Both the position numbers and the translations under genes were made by a program. Under the pieces are notes generated by a model that saw only the letters and a program-made list of their open reading frames with translations, had not been told where the DNA came from and searched no databases. DNA of 64,000 bases from Zizania palustris (Eukaryota; Streptophyta; Magnoliopsida; Poales; Poaceae), in the NCBI GenBank assembly GCA_019279435.1, contig JAAALK010000285.1, positions 69,660,157-69,724,156 of the forward strand. Reading direction: 5' to 3'. Numbering within the stretch: position 1 is the first letter of the stretch; every line of letters starts with the position of its first letter. Positions 12,150-22,886 of this stretch are shown in pieces.

Positions 12150-14862
12150 TAGCAAAAGAGCTAAACCAGTGTCGAGCCATCTACTCAAAAGACGGAAAGC
12201 AGAAATCATTATGAGAGACCGGACCAAAACGCGGCTCAAAGCGCGGTCCCTGGTTCTGCCTAGAACCTCGGCCACGAGGTCCAGGACCGTAGCCAAAATG
12301 GCCTGGAGCTCTGCCGGAACGACCACCACCAACTGGAGCATGGGCAAGAAAGTCGTCTCCTCCACCACCACCTACACGACGCGGCCTGACCTCCAGCCTC
12401 TCCCCGAGTCGAGGAACACGCAGTCTACCATCCTGCTCGTAGAACGTCTCCTGACCACCACGAGCTCTCTCTGCTCTCTCAACCCGCTTCCTCCTGAAGC
12501 AAAACTCCACAAGATGCCCGTCTCTCTGACAGTACTCACAATGATAGGTGGACTTCTTGGGATGTGGTTGAGGCTTGGGATTCTTGGGCTTGGTGGTGTT
12601 AGGCGTGGTCTTCTTGGGTTGAGAGGGTCCAGGAAGAGAGTCAAGAGAAGTGCGGAGATGTTTGGGCTTTGGAACCCAGATGGGCTTCTTGGGTGGAGCT
12701 TTGGGCTATTAATGGATCACTCCATCCTTGGGCTGACTAGCCAGGGAAGACTCAGTGGAGTGAGTCTTGGGGTATCTCTGCTCAGGAGTCATTTTACTCC
12801 ACTCCACTGCCCGGCTAATGGCACTCTCAAAGTCAGCCTTGGTGTAGGTGTAACCTACCCCAAACCCATCCTGCCTCTTAAACTGTTGTATCATCATGCC
12901 GATCTGTGGCTCTCTGGCACTGATCCAACTCAGGATAGAACGGAGATAAAAGTTCTCATTCTGAGAATCAGCTAGCTCTTCTCTCAAGGAAGCTAGTACC
13001 TCCACCTGAGACAAGTAGGTCTCACACTCACTCTCTACTTGGACAGACTTTTCGGCTTTCAGCTTGATCAATTCCATTCTAAGAGACAAACAGTTCTCAC
13101 AGACAGTGGGTGGAACTGACAGTGTCTCAAGCTCTAGCCTAGTCTACGCTAGCTCAGCTCTCACTCTCTCCAAATCCCCCAAATGCTCATCACCCTTGGC
13201 TTTCAACTCAGCTAAGACAACTAGATGAGATGGGCAATCAGCACAGGGTGCGACGACAGTGGCTTGAGCATCTTTCAGCTCCAGCTGAGCGCTTTCAAGC
13301 TCAGTGGCCAAAGCGTCCCTCTCATCAACCCTTTCTGTATACCTGGACTTCAGAGTCGACAGGTCACACAGAAGCACCTCACACTTCGGGCACTCACTGC
13401 TATCACCCAAGCAGGGGGAAGAAGATAGACTCTCAATTCTGCTGTTGGCTACGACAAGCTCACTCTCTAACTCATCTATCCTCTTCTTGGCCCCCCTAAG
13501 TAGTTTTTCCCCATATTTTAACTCCCGATGATTGCTCTCAAGTAAATCAACGATTTCGCGTTCATAGGATGATACCTTTTCATTGTCGTCGTCACCGGAG
13601 TCATTGGAGGAGCTCTTTTCTTCCTTATCCCCAAGAGCCATTGAGCAGAAGCTCTTGCGGAATCTTCGTCGCTGGTGTGAGCGGCTCTTCGATCTGTCCC
13701 CGAAAGCCATGAAGCAGAGACCCGCCGGATCATCCTTGTCCTTCCCCTTCCTGATGATGATTTCTTCATCACTTGAGCTCGATGAAGAGGAAGAAGATGT
13801 AGACTGCTTGGAGTAGCTCTTCTCCATTTCGGCGAAGAAGGCCTTATCGCATTTCTTGTTCTCTCGCCGGTAGTCCTTCAGGGCCTTCTTGAAGAATCTG
13901 GTCTTCGGCTTGCCCTTGTTGAAGGAAGAGCTGTCGTGCTTGCCGGATTCATGGAAGCCACCACCGGTGCCCTTCTTGTGGCCATTGCGCTTGGGACAGT
14001 CAGCGATGAAGTGTCCTAGATCACCACACTCAAAGCACCCGGATTTCTTACCATGTCTTTTGAACATTCTTTTGTCATAGACACGACGCACCCGGTTGTT
14101 AAAAAGACACAAATCATCATCTCCCAAAGACTCAAGCTGGTCCTCAGTGATAGACATCAAAGAGAACCCAACACAACTCACGGAAGAGGGATCAACAGAA
14201 GGTGTAGCAAGGGCTAGGGACTTTGATCCAGAACCAGTGAGATTTGATCTCAGCTGGATATCTACCTCAGTGGCCTTAAGCTTGCTAAACAACTCAGAAA
14301 TGGTCAAGGTATCGTAAGAAGTGCTCTCAACGATAGAGGATACCTTGATCTCCCAGATCTTTGGGTCCAAGGTATGGAGAACCTTAAGCGCCTGCTCATG
14401 ATCTGAGACTAACTGAGCACCCTCAGCCTTGTTGTCCCGAAGCTTGTTAATAATCGATTGAAAACGACCAAACAAAGCTTCAACAGATTCACCCGGCTTT
14501 TGTGTGAAGTTCTCGTACTCACGCCGGTAGGTCTGATAGAGCCGAGCCTTGACCTGGGCTGTTCCCTCATGGTGTGCCTTGAGGTTAGCCCAGATCTCTC
14601 TCGCAGTGGAGAGATGGCTCACACGCTCAAACTCAGTGGGACCTAAACCAGAAAAGAGAATGTTCACGGCTTTACTATTGCTCAGATGCTGGGCAATGAT
14701 ACCAGGAGTACCATGCTCAACAACTGGCAGAATAACAAACGTATCGTGAACACAAATGTCCCAGATGTCCGAGCCCTGGCTCATGAGATAGGCTCGCATG
14801 CGAGTCTTCCAATAATTATAGCCATAGGCATCCAAGGACGGGACCTTGCCAGGAGAAGTCAT
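12150..14862 (-). pseudogene. Element B gag (several stops)
   Basis: Minus-strand gag starting at the ATG 14862-14860, in the same context as the E and C gags. The first 574-codon frame contains the gag domain (DIWDICVHDTFVILPVVE and onward), a zinc knuckle CFECGDLGHFIADC, a serine/acidic run and coiled-coil sequence, ending at TAG 13144-13146 (CAG in E). Further fragments follow with stops near 12709 and 12181 and a second knuckle-like motif near 12500. The TAG at 12181-12183 again matches CAG in E. Its full length would be similar to the E gag, about 900 codons. Confidence 0.88.
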
Positions 14863-14913
14863 GATCACTACTGGGGTTTAGAACCGGTTAAGGTATGGAA
14901 AAACCCTAACCAA

Positions 14914-14925
14914 GCTCTCATACCA
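14914..14925 (-). promoter_or_regulatory. Element B primer binding site, one mismatch
   Basis: The minus strand reads TGGTATGAGAGC, one base off the iMet complement TGGTATCAGAGC, directly inside the 5' LTR. Confidence 0.85.
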
Positions 14926-14927
14926 CT

Positions 14928-15680
14928 TGTAGTTTTTTTACTGCATCAAGAAGATCCGAAATAAATGCAAGACAAAAATGTCTGGAACAGAAGCCTGGCG
15001 GCGCACAGGAGAGAGAAAGATGCAGGGAACAAAGAGGAATGACCCAAGGGATGAATTGAAAAGTGAGTTCAGCAAAAGGGTTGTCCAACCCTAGGGATTG
15101 GGGCCCTATTTATAGGCTGCCCAATGACCTAGAATATTCCACCAGCCCCTTAGGGTTTTTACAGACGCTAAAATAAAGGAAATGACTCAACTGCCCTTAG
15201 GAATTTTTACAGACTCGACTGACTGACTGTGGGCCTAGAGATACAGACGACTTATCCGGAAGCTAAGCTTTCGTAGTGACTACGGCTTCTCTTCTGGACA
15301 GTCCTATACAGAATTAACGGTTGTCAGTTTTGCACCGAAACTGACAAAGCCTCCACCGACTTTGCACCAGGTACCCGGATTGGGCCGACCCGATTCCGCA
15401 GCTCTCTCAGCCCGGCAATCACTCACCGCCCGTGTACCTGAGTCAATCTTGGTCAACAGCCCAGTGGGTCTTCTGTTGTTCCTAGCCCATGTACCTGGAT
15501 TGGGCTAGCCTGACTCCGCAGCTCTCTCAGCCCGATAGTCGCTCGCTACCCTGTACCTGAGTCACACGCGGCCCACTAAACAGCAGATCTCCTCTCTTCT
15601 TCAGTCCTCTTTGACTATCGTTGACAATGACTCATCACATCTGGAGTCATGAGGCCCATGCTATTCAGCATGGCTCCTCA
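14928..15680 (-). repeat. Element B 5' LTR
   Basis: 753 bp, matching 1382-2136. It ends at 15680 and is followed by the TSD CTTGA. The minus-strand TATA-like CCTATAAATAGG is at about 15106-15118. Confidence 0.92.
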
Positions 15681-15685
15681 CTTGA

Positions 15686-16140
15686 CAACAGGGTTGAGTA
15701 ATGAGGCAGGAGCTAACTGAATATTGCCAAACTTCTGACATGCTTCACACCCTCTATAATACTTAAAACAATCTTCAGTCATAGTCGGCCAATAAAAACC
15801 TGCTCTTTTGAGCATCCCACTCATTTTCTGGGCCGACTGATGAGTGCCACAAAGTCCTTCATGGACTTCTCACGTAGCCACCTGGGAATGTTCATGGTCT
15901 AAACACTTTAATAGTACTCCATCGATGGTTCGGCGATACAATGTGTCGTCTATCAACATAAATTTGAATGCTTGTCGCCGAACCTTCCGATTAACCCTTT
16001 GGCTAGGGTCTCTCAAATACTAGACGATCGGAATTCTCCAATCGCCCTTATGGGCTTTAGAGGGTCTTGCTAGCTCACCCTCTGAAAAAATTTCTAAACT
16101 ACTGACTTCGGGATGCCCCCCGAGCCATTCCTGCTCCTAC
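15686..16140 (-). pseudogene. Element A integrase zinc-binding region
   Basis: On the minus strand, directly beyond the B TSD, a frame encodes CEACQKFGNIQLAPASLL, the Cys pair of the HHCC integrase zinc finger. It is preceded by a WPTM context and the His residues further right. It is the N-terminal half of the integrase interrupted by B. Stops are present in the surrounding frame. Confidence 0.75.
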
Positions 16141-16232
16141 GGAAGTCTGGCCGGGCTGGGCATTCGGATTGTGCTGGGCCAAAGCCCTCCGGAGGGTTCG
16201 GACTCTAGGGAGCCCTCACCATGCGGGAGGCT

Positions 16233-16934
16233 TCATCTTACGGCCTCCGATGTTCCAGGTCCCTCGGTTGGTAGAGTACTCTGGTCCAGGGACCTCGGCT
16301 TACAGTGGCCTTCGGCGGCCAGAGGGGTCCGACCCGGAGGGTGCGCTTGCCCACCGTCACTAGCTTCGGTAGTGATACCAAGCATCGGCTTCTCCCATAC
16401 AGGAAATTTTCCTCTATTGACTTGGTAACCAGATGCTTGCTGAGCCAAATCATTTGCGACTAAATTCGCTTCTCTTGACACGTGAGAGATTTTGAAGTCA
16501 TCAAAAGCAGCAACTTTGTCTAGACATTTATCCAAGTAACTATTTAGCAAGTCGTTAAAGCATTGAGAACTTTTAGCTACTTGTTTCACTACTAACAAGG
16601 AATCACCATATGCGTGGACATGTCTAGCACCTACAGATTCTAGTAATTAAAGACCTACCAATAAAGCTTCGTATTCAGCTTGGTTATTAGTGGAAGGAAA
16701 TTCTAGACGAGCCGAAGTCTTAAAGTGCATTCCATTAGGTGATATGAGAACCACTCCAATACCTTTGCCACTCTTGCAAGCCGAACCATCAAAATAAAGT
16801 TTCCATGGCACTATCTCAAATAGAGCAATATTGTCACTCCAGCTGACATCTATGTGGTGATCAACTATAAAGTTGGCTACGATTTGGCCTTTCATTGCTC
16901 TCAGGGGTTCGTAGGCCAAATCGCACTCAATCAA
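16233..16934 (-). pseudogene. Element A RNase H region, archaeal-type fold signature
   Basis: The minus-strand frames 16934-16647 and 16598-16233 contain LYFDGSACKSGKGIGVVL and STNNQAEYEALLVGL, then DSLLVVKQVAK-like and SREANLVANDLAQQASG sequence. These are the D, E and D motifs of the additional RNase H carried by Tat-lineage Ty3 elements. A stop separates the two parts near 16648. A GC-rich spacer at about 16140-16350 shows no recognisable domain. Confidence 0.8.
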
Positions 16935-17165
16935 CGTGTAAGCCCATTTTCCAATTCATCCACATAGAATCGGCTTCTGTAACATGTGCTTTATAACATC
17001 GGCTTGGCAAACGACAACACATGTATTAGGGAGAACATAATGGCGTAATTTGGTGCACGCGTAGTAAAGTGATAAACACAAACGTTCCACAAACGCATAC
17101 CTGGTTTTGGCATCCAGTAGGCAGTGGCTCAAGAACGTGATGATGTACTCTTTTCCCTCTAACTC

Positions 17166-18460
17166 CTAGGTTAGCATGGCCCCAATCACGCTATCTTCAA
17201 CAGCGATGTATAGCCTAAACGGAATCCTGACTTTGGGTGCTCTCACCACAGGTGATGATGACAAGCACTCCTTGATTTTATCAAAGGCACATTGCTGGCT
17301 TGCCCCCCAAGTGAACTCGGCTTCATTCTTTAGCCGGAGTATGCGGACAAATGCATCAATCTTGCCGGACAAGTTGGATATAAAGTGACACAAATAGTTC
17401 ATCTTGCCTAGCAACTTTTGTACATCCCTTTTGCACGTCGGCGCTGCAATGTTTCTAATCTTCTCAAGCCTCTTAGGATCAATTTCTATGCCTCTCTCGT
17501 GAATCATGAAGTCTAAGAACGTACCCGCCGACACACCAAAAGCACACTTGAGTGGGTTCATTTTCAAACCATACTATCGCATTCTATCAAAAGCAACCTT
17601 CAAATCGGCTAAATGGTTTCCCATAGCGTCCGATTTGACTACAACATCATCGATGTAAACTTCTAACATAACCCCTAGCAAGTCATGAAAGATTAAGTTC
17701 ATAGCACGCTGATATGTGGCGCCAGCATTCTTCAAACCAAAAGTCATGACGACCAACTCGAATAAACCGACAAAACTAGGGCATCGAAGGGCACTCTTGT
17801 AGACGTTCTCTTTGGCCATAAAGATATGATTATAACCAGCATTGCCATCAAGAAAACTCAGTACCTTGTGTCCTGAAGCATCGTTGATTAGCATGTCGGC
17901 TATAGGCATTGGATACTCGTCTTTCAGAGTGGCTCTGTTCAGATCTCTGAAATCAATACATACCCATATCTTGTCGGTCCCTTTCTTCTCTACAGGCACA
18001 ATGTTAGCAACCCATTCTGCGTACCTGCATGGCCTAATAAATTCAGCCTTGAGTACTCGCTCTACTTCTTCTTTAACTCGGTCATAGACGGCCGAGTTAA
18101 GGTGACGAGGAGGCTGCTTATAAGGCCTAAATCCGGACTTAATAGGTAGCCGATGCTCCATGAGCTCGCTGCTTAGTCTAGGCATCTCGCTATACTCCAT
18201 GCGAAACAATCGACATACGACCGAAGTAACTTTATTACTTCAGCCTTTTCATCAGGCTATAAATGTTGGTTTACAAAAGTCGGCCTCGGGATGCTACCAT
18301 CACCTATGTCATCTTCCTCCAAGGGATCAGCCGACGCAAAACCTCGTTCTAATCTCTCTACTTCGCTAAGGTCCTCGATGGCCTCGGCAATACCATCTTT
18401 ATTAGACTGATACTGTTGTACCCGAGACTTTAACCAATCTAGATTAATCTTGCTAGACAT
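17166..18460 (-). pseudogene. Element A reverse transcriptase (with own RNase H start)
   Basis: Minus-strand Ty3 RT. The frame 18460-18257 is the linker; 18209-17574 includes KKGTDKIWVCIDFRDLNRA, LSFLDGNAGYNHIFM and the catalytic YIDDVVVKSDA box (about 17640-17660). The frame 17567-17166 has the thumb and connection segment with FLDFMIHERGIEIDP and the start of a Ty3 RNase H. Stops near 17571, 17166 and 18210 break it. Confidence 0.88.
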
Positions 18461-18462
18461 GA

Positions 18463-19340
18463 CTATTGATACAAAAACAGCCGTGCTACGCCAGCCAGCT
18501 TTACAGACACTAGAACAAAACGCCCTCTGGATACGCTAACAACATTGTAATCTGAAAGATCTCTGCCTGACAGACACTCTACTTTATTATGAACAACATC
18601 AATCGATACATCGACAAATGCTACTTGGGCTGAAGTATCCACGTGGATAACCTCTAACTCATCGCCATCCCACTGCATCAGGCACTGGTGTAGAGTGGAA
18701 GGAATGCAGCAATTCGCGTGAATCCAGTCGCGCTCGAGCATCACGCTGTAGTTACCTTGTACATCGACGATGAAAAATGCCGTCGACAATGTCTTGTTGC
18801 CCACCGTCAACTCCATGGAGAGTACGCCCTTGGCCTCAGAGCTCTCGCCGTTGAAGCCGTTGAGCATCAAGTTATTCTTCTTCAGATCATCCTTGTCACT
18901 GCAAAGTTTCTTCAATATTGAGTAAGGCATTAAGTTAACAGTGGCGCCGCCGTCGACGAGTATTCGGGAAATCGGCTTTCCATCGATGTGACCTCTAACG
19001 TAGAGAGGCTTCAAATGGCGAGCCGAGTCCTCGGGCTTCTCAAAGATGGCGTTGCGCGGGCCGAGGTTCAATTGAGCGACCTCGGCCTCGTCCTGCGGCA
19101 GGGCGAACTCAGCGGGCAGAGTGACGATGTTGATGTCCATCGCCTGGGGTGCGGGCCCCTCGGAGACGGCCGAGTAATTGTCGTCGAGCATGTCATCATC
19201 GTCATCGCTCGAACTAGGAGCCAGGTTGGTTATCTCAACCGGCTTCACCCTCCATACCTATCTTGTAGCTGGCCGAGGGCGGATTTCCTTGAAGATAGCA
19301 TCGCGCTCGTCCTCGGCTTTCTTCTCGCGCATCTCCTGTG
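18463..19340 (-). pseudogene. Element A aspartic protease region
   Basis: The minus-strand frame 19248-18463 has LVDGGATVNLMPYSILKKL, an aspartic protease active site with DGG in place of the commoner DTG/DSG, preceded by YVRGHIDGKPISRI. An acidic SSSDDDDDMLDDN segment lies upstream. A stop near 19250 separates it from the linker to gag. Confidence 0.8.
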
Positions 19341-20002
19341 CCCGTAGTCATTGTAGGCATCTCTTCTGTGATTTGGACATGCCTGGAGGTGCCCAAGATG
19401 GCTGCGTCTTGGTGCCGAGTGCTACTGCCCGGCTCCTGTCAACTCTGGCCGAAGTGGTACTGCTCCCTTCGGCCTTGTGCACCCTGCGCTCGGAGGGGCC
19501 TTCGCCACGAATCTCGGCAGATGGACCGGCCTTGTTCGGCCGATCGAACCAGGCTCCGATGCAGACCTCGGCCAAAGCATGGGACTCACCTTCGTCAGAC
19601 TTCGGCGAACAAAATCTTCGGGATTGGGACTTCCTGAGACCCTACTCTGATGGTGATAGCTTCGTACTCCCTTTCCTCGGCCTCCTCACGCCTGAACTCT
19701 TCGGCTCCGCTCTACATGGTACGATTCAGAGGTACCACAGATAGTCTGTGGACGACGCCCCCCTCTGGTGCGTCTGTTTGTCCCTGCCATCCGTAATACT
19801 CAGAAGGAAAACAAGGCTTAGTGTTAAGTTGCGGAGGGTACTCCGACCCGGATACGTACGGAGCCCACGGGGTTCCTGCCCATCTATACGACGGAGGCAT
19901 CGGCGGCTCTAGTGGCCTCGCCCACTATGAGCCGAACTCGTTACCCGGAGAGGGGTTCGGCAGAGTCAACGGCGTATTAGACCATATCAGCGAAGGGTCC
20001 TT
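19341..20002 (-). other. Element A gag-protease linker, degenerate
   Basis: A coding-like minus-strand sequence, rich in Pro, Gly, Tyr and charged residues, joins gag and protease in shifted frames (for example 19900-19712). No domain is recognisable. Confidence 0.5.
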
Positions 20003-22240
20003 CTAGTCCGGAGGCACGTACGACCAATGCGGGCCAAAGCCTCCTGTCGGAGAAGTCCAAAAAGGTGCGGGGTTCGGCCATTGGGGGCCGAAGTTATTGT
20101 ACGGGGGATTCGGCCATTGAGGCTCGAAGCAACCGTGTGGAGTGTCAGGCCACCATGGCCCGAAGCCGCCGTGCGGAGGGTTTGCCTGCTTCGGTCCGAA
20201 GCTACCCTCCAAAAGCCTTGGGCCCTTCAGCTGTCCCAGTCTTTTAGCATGGGGACCTGCTTCCTTGGCTTTTCTCCAATGCTTGTTCAACAGCATGTTG
20301 TATGTTACCTTCGGCCTCTTGTGAGTTTTAGCCGAAGTGGTGTTAATGTTCTGTTTCCACACTACTACCTTTGGGTTCTTTCGTATGAGCATGCGAGCGC
20401 GCGGCTCTCCAACAATTACATCCTTCCCCTTAGCCGACTCAGCCTGTTCTGGCTGAATCAATACCTTCTTCTTGCTGACGTCGACAGCGTTGATGGGAAA
20501 AGGATCTTTTTCCAGCTTCATCTTTGGATTATGGTTTATCTTCAATCGTCCTTCTTCTATGGCCGATTGGACCCGCCGTCGAAAAACATTGCAGTCGTTA
20601 GTGTTATGTGAGTGTGAATCATGCCACTTACAGTATGGATGCTTCTTTAACTCATCGGCAGATGGAATGACTTGACCTTTAGGCAATCTGAGAAGCTGGT
20701 TCTTCAAGAGAAAGTCAAATATTTTATCACACTTAGTTATATCGAACGAGTACTTGACATCACTAGGCCGATTCATGGTGGGAGATGGTCGTAATTTGGA
20801 GCAAGTGATAGGTTTACTCTTGGCGTTCCACACCCATTCGGCTGCGTACATGTCGACCAAATCCTCCTCTTCTAATTCAGCCTCGTCGGAGCGTTCCATG
20901 ATGTGGATTTCAGCCCTAGGCTTGTTAAATGTCTTAACAAACCTTTAATCTTTGGTTCGGCCTTCTTGGACCAGAGCCTGCTGTAAAACTTGGCTAACTT
21001 CTAAAAAGTTCTGGTTGTCTAACCTTTCTTTGATCTTGGAACACAACCCATTAAAAGCTAGTTCCGCCAAGTCTCTTTCTGAATTATTAAGGCTAAAACA
21101 TCGGTTTCTAGTATCCCTAAAACGCTTGATGTATTTAGAGGCGTTCTCATTAGATTTCTGCTTAACCGATGTCAAGTGTGAAAGCCTAAGTTCTGTCTCA
21201 CCTATGTAAAAGTAATCATGGAATTTCCATTCTAAATCATCCCACATCTGAACGGAGTTCGGCGGGAGCGCCAAAAACCAAGTGAAAGCGGTGCCGGATA
21301 GCGAGAGAGAAAATAGTCTTACTTTTAGGGAATCTATCCCGTTAACCTCTCCACACTATGCCAAAAATTGACTAACGTGCTCTAGTGTGGTTTTGCTACC
21401 CTCGCCATCGAACTTAGTGAACTCAGGGATTCTATAGCCGCGGGGGTAGGGTATTGTATCGAGATGATCGGGGTATGTCTTATAGTAAACCCTAACCCGT
21501 CCCTTGGGCAAGAAGCCGACACACTCTCATGCGGGTGCACGACATGCGGTTGGATATCGGCGTGTCGGCCCTGGGCCTCTTCCCTACGCGCTATCTGCAT
21601 GACATGCTCGTTTCGGGTGCTTGCGCATGTGGTGCGGGCAGCGCGGGTACTGGTGCAGGTGGTGGTGCGTGGTACGCAGTGCTAGTTTGACCATAAGTAT
21701 AATGATTAGTCTCGGCCATAAGTGTTGAGGCTAGAGACATCACGGTCGTGCCAGTGCTGCCGTCAGTTCTGCCATACACATGGTTTACCGGAGGTGCACT
21801 AGCAATAGGGACCGGGGGTACGGCCTCAGTACCGCCGAAACTTCTAAGAGTCGCCTCTACTTTGGAGCTGACTGCCGAATCTAAACGGTTGGCTAGCGAA
21901 GCGCTAACGGCTTGATCTACTGATGCAGCTATTTTTTGCTCAATCCCTAAAGAAAATAATGAGGCGATACAGGTGTTACCTAGATCTGAGCGAGGTCGGG
22001 GTTGACGATGTCACGCTTGATGAAGCCTGCACGTGTCTTAACATAGCACCCAAGCATCATGTCCAGGAGTTCTTACAGCTTCGCCTCGATCTCTGCTTGG
22101 TCTTCCGCGGGAATATCTTCAAGAGCGGGTGTTAAGATGTTGCAGTTGTCAATATCTGTGCCTCCTATTGTGTCTATCAGCGGTGTAGACGCAGTAGTTG
22201 ATGTAGATGTACCGGTGGCCGATGTAGACGTACTCATCAT
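20003..22240 (-). pseudogene. Element A gag (fragmented)
   Basis: A likely ATG lies at 22240 on the minus strand, starting MMSTSTSATGTSTSTT. Fragments of the gag domain include PNSVQMWDDLEWKFHDYF and SDLAELAFNGL-like sequence (21274-20945). The 298-codon frame 20899-20003 has a Cys/His motif, YCKWHDSHSHNTNDC, and then a C-terminal tail with repeated Pro-His/Tyr-Gly-Gly-Phe-Gly-Pro-Trp-type units (about 20010-20200). Stops and frameshifts occur at about 22073, 20944 and elsewhere. Confidence 0.78.
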
Positions 22241-22256
22241 GTTGGCGTAGCTTATC

Positions 22257-22276
22257 CCTAGCGGAGTCACCAAAAA
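22257..22276 (-). promoter_or_regulatory. Element A primer binding site (probable)
   Basis: On the minus strand TTTTTGGTGACTCCGCTAG follows the LTR end CAACACA. This resembles the primer sites of Tat-lineage Ty3 elements. The exact tRNA is not certain. Confidence 0.6.
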
Positions 22277-22278
22277 GT

Positions 22279-22347
22279 GTGTTGACACGAAAATGTGCCC
22301 CCGCACTTGGGTCAGTTCGACGATCCAAATAAAAGTGTGTGGATACT
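22279..22347 (-). repeat. Element A 5' LTR, inner fragment cut by D
   Basis: A 69-bp LTR piece from the boundary near TGTTGACACG up to the D insertion. It ends with the TSD ATACT at 22343-22347, which recurs at 47338-47342. Confidence 0.8.
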
Positions 22348-22886
22348 TGTAACACCCCAGAAATAAAAAGGAATTAAAATAAAAGGAAAATAATATTAAA
22401 AGACATTTCTGCAATTTATAATTAAAGAAAATCCTAAAGAGCCCTAATAAAGCCAAACAGGGAGAAATATTCAAAACCTGGACTTGAAAATTTTATGAGA
22501 TAAACTAGAGGCCAAAATATAATTTTAGGAATTTTTACAAATTTTTATCAACAGTGCTTCAATCCTTAAACAAATATATGAATTGCTAGAATTATTTTAA
22601 ATCAGAAAACATTTTTAAATCGAAATGGGCCTTAACCTTGAATTAGCCTCCTGCCCAGCCCAACCTAGCTCTGTGTCACTGACCAGTGGGGCCCGCCTGT
22701 CGGCGTGTTCCCCCTCTCTCCTCCCCGCACCCGCGCTCCGCCGGCCCACCCGTCAGCCTCCGCCGCTCCCCTTTCTCCCTCTGACAGCCGTGGCCCGCCT
22801 GTCGGCCCCTTCCTTTTCCGTTTGCCCACTGACAGGTGGAGCCCACCTGTCAGGACCTTCATCCCCGATGGAAGGGGATCGCTCCC
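22348..22886 (+). repeat. Element D 5' LTR, part 1
   Basis: Matches 44062-44600 closely. It ends with CTCCC (22882-22886), the E target site. Confidence 0.92.

Larger units (their letters stand above)
1382..15680 (-). mobile_element. Element B: Sirevirus-like Ty1/copia retrotransposon with short LTRs
   Basis: A full-length copia element on the minus strand with 753-755 bp LTRs (1382-2136 and 14928-15680) and a perfect 5-bp TSD, CTTGA, at 1377-1381 and 15681-15685. Its ends are TGAGGAGCC...ACTACA. Without the C insertion the internal region is about 7.3 kb and encodes a very long gag followed by protease, integrase, RT and RNase H. The order PR-IN-RT-RNH is diagnostic for Ty1/copia. The very long gag with two zinc knuckles, the iMet PBS and repeated polypurine tracts fit the Sirevirus (Maximus/SIRE) group. 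The copy is dead, with many stops and frameshifts. Confidence 0.92.

Noticed and set aside
16140..16380. Possible captured host gene between RNase H and integrase of A
   Set aside because: GC-rich but without a conserved domain or intron structure; frames on both strands are broken. It is better read as a degenerate pol linker.
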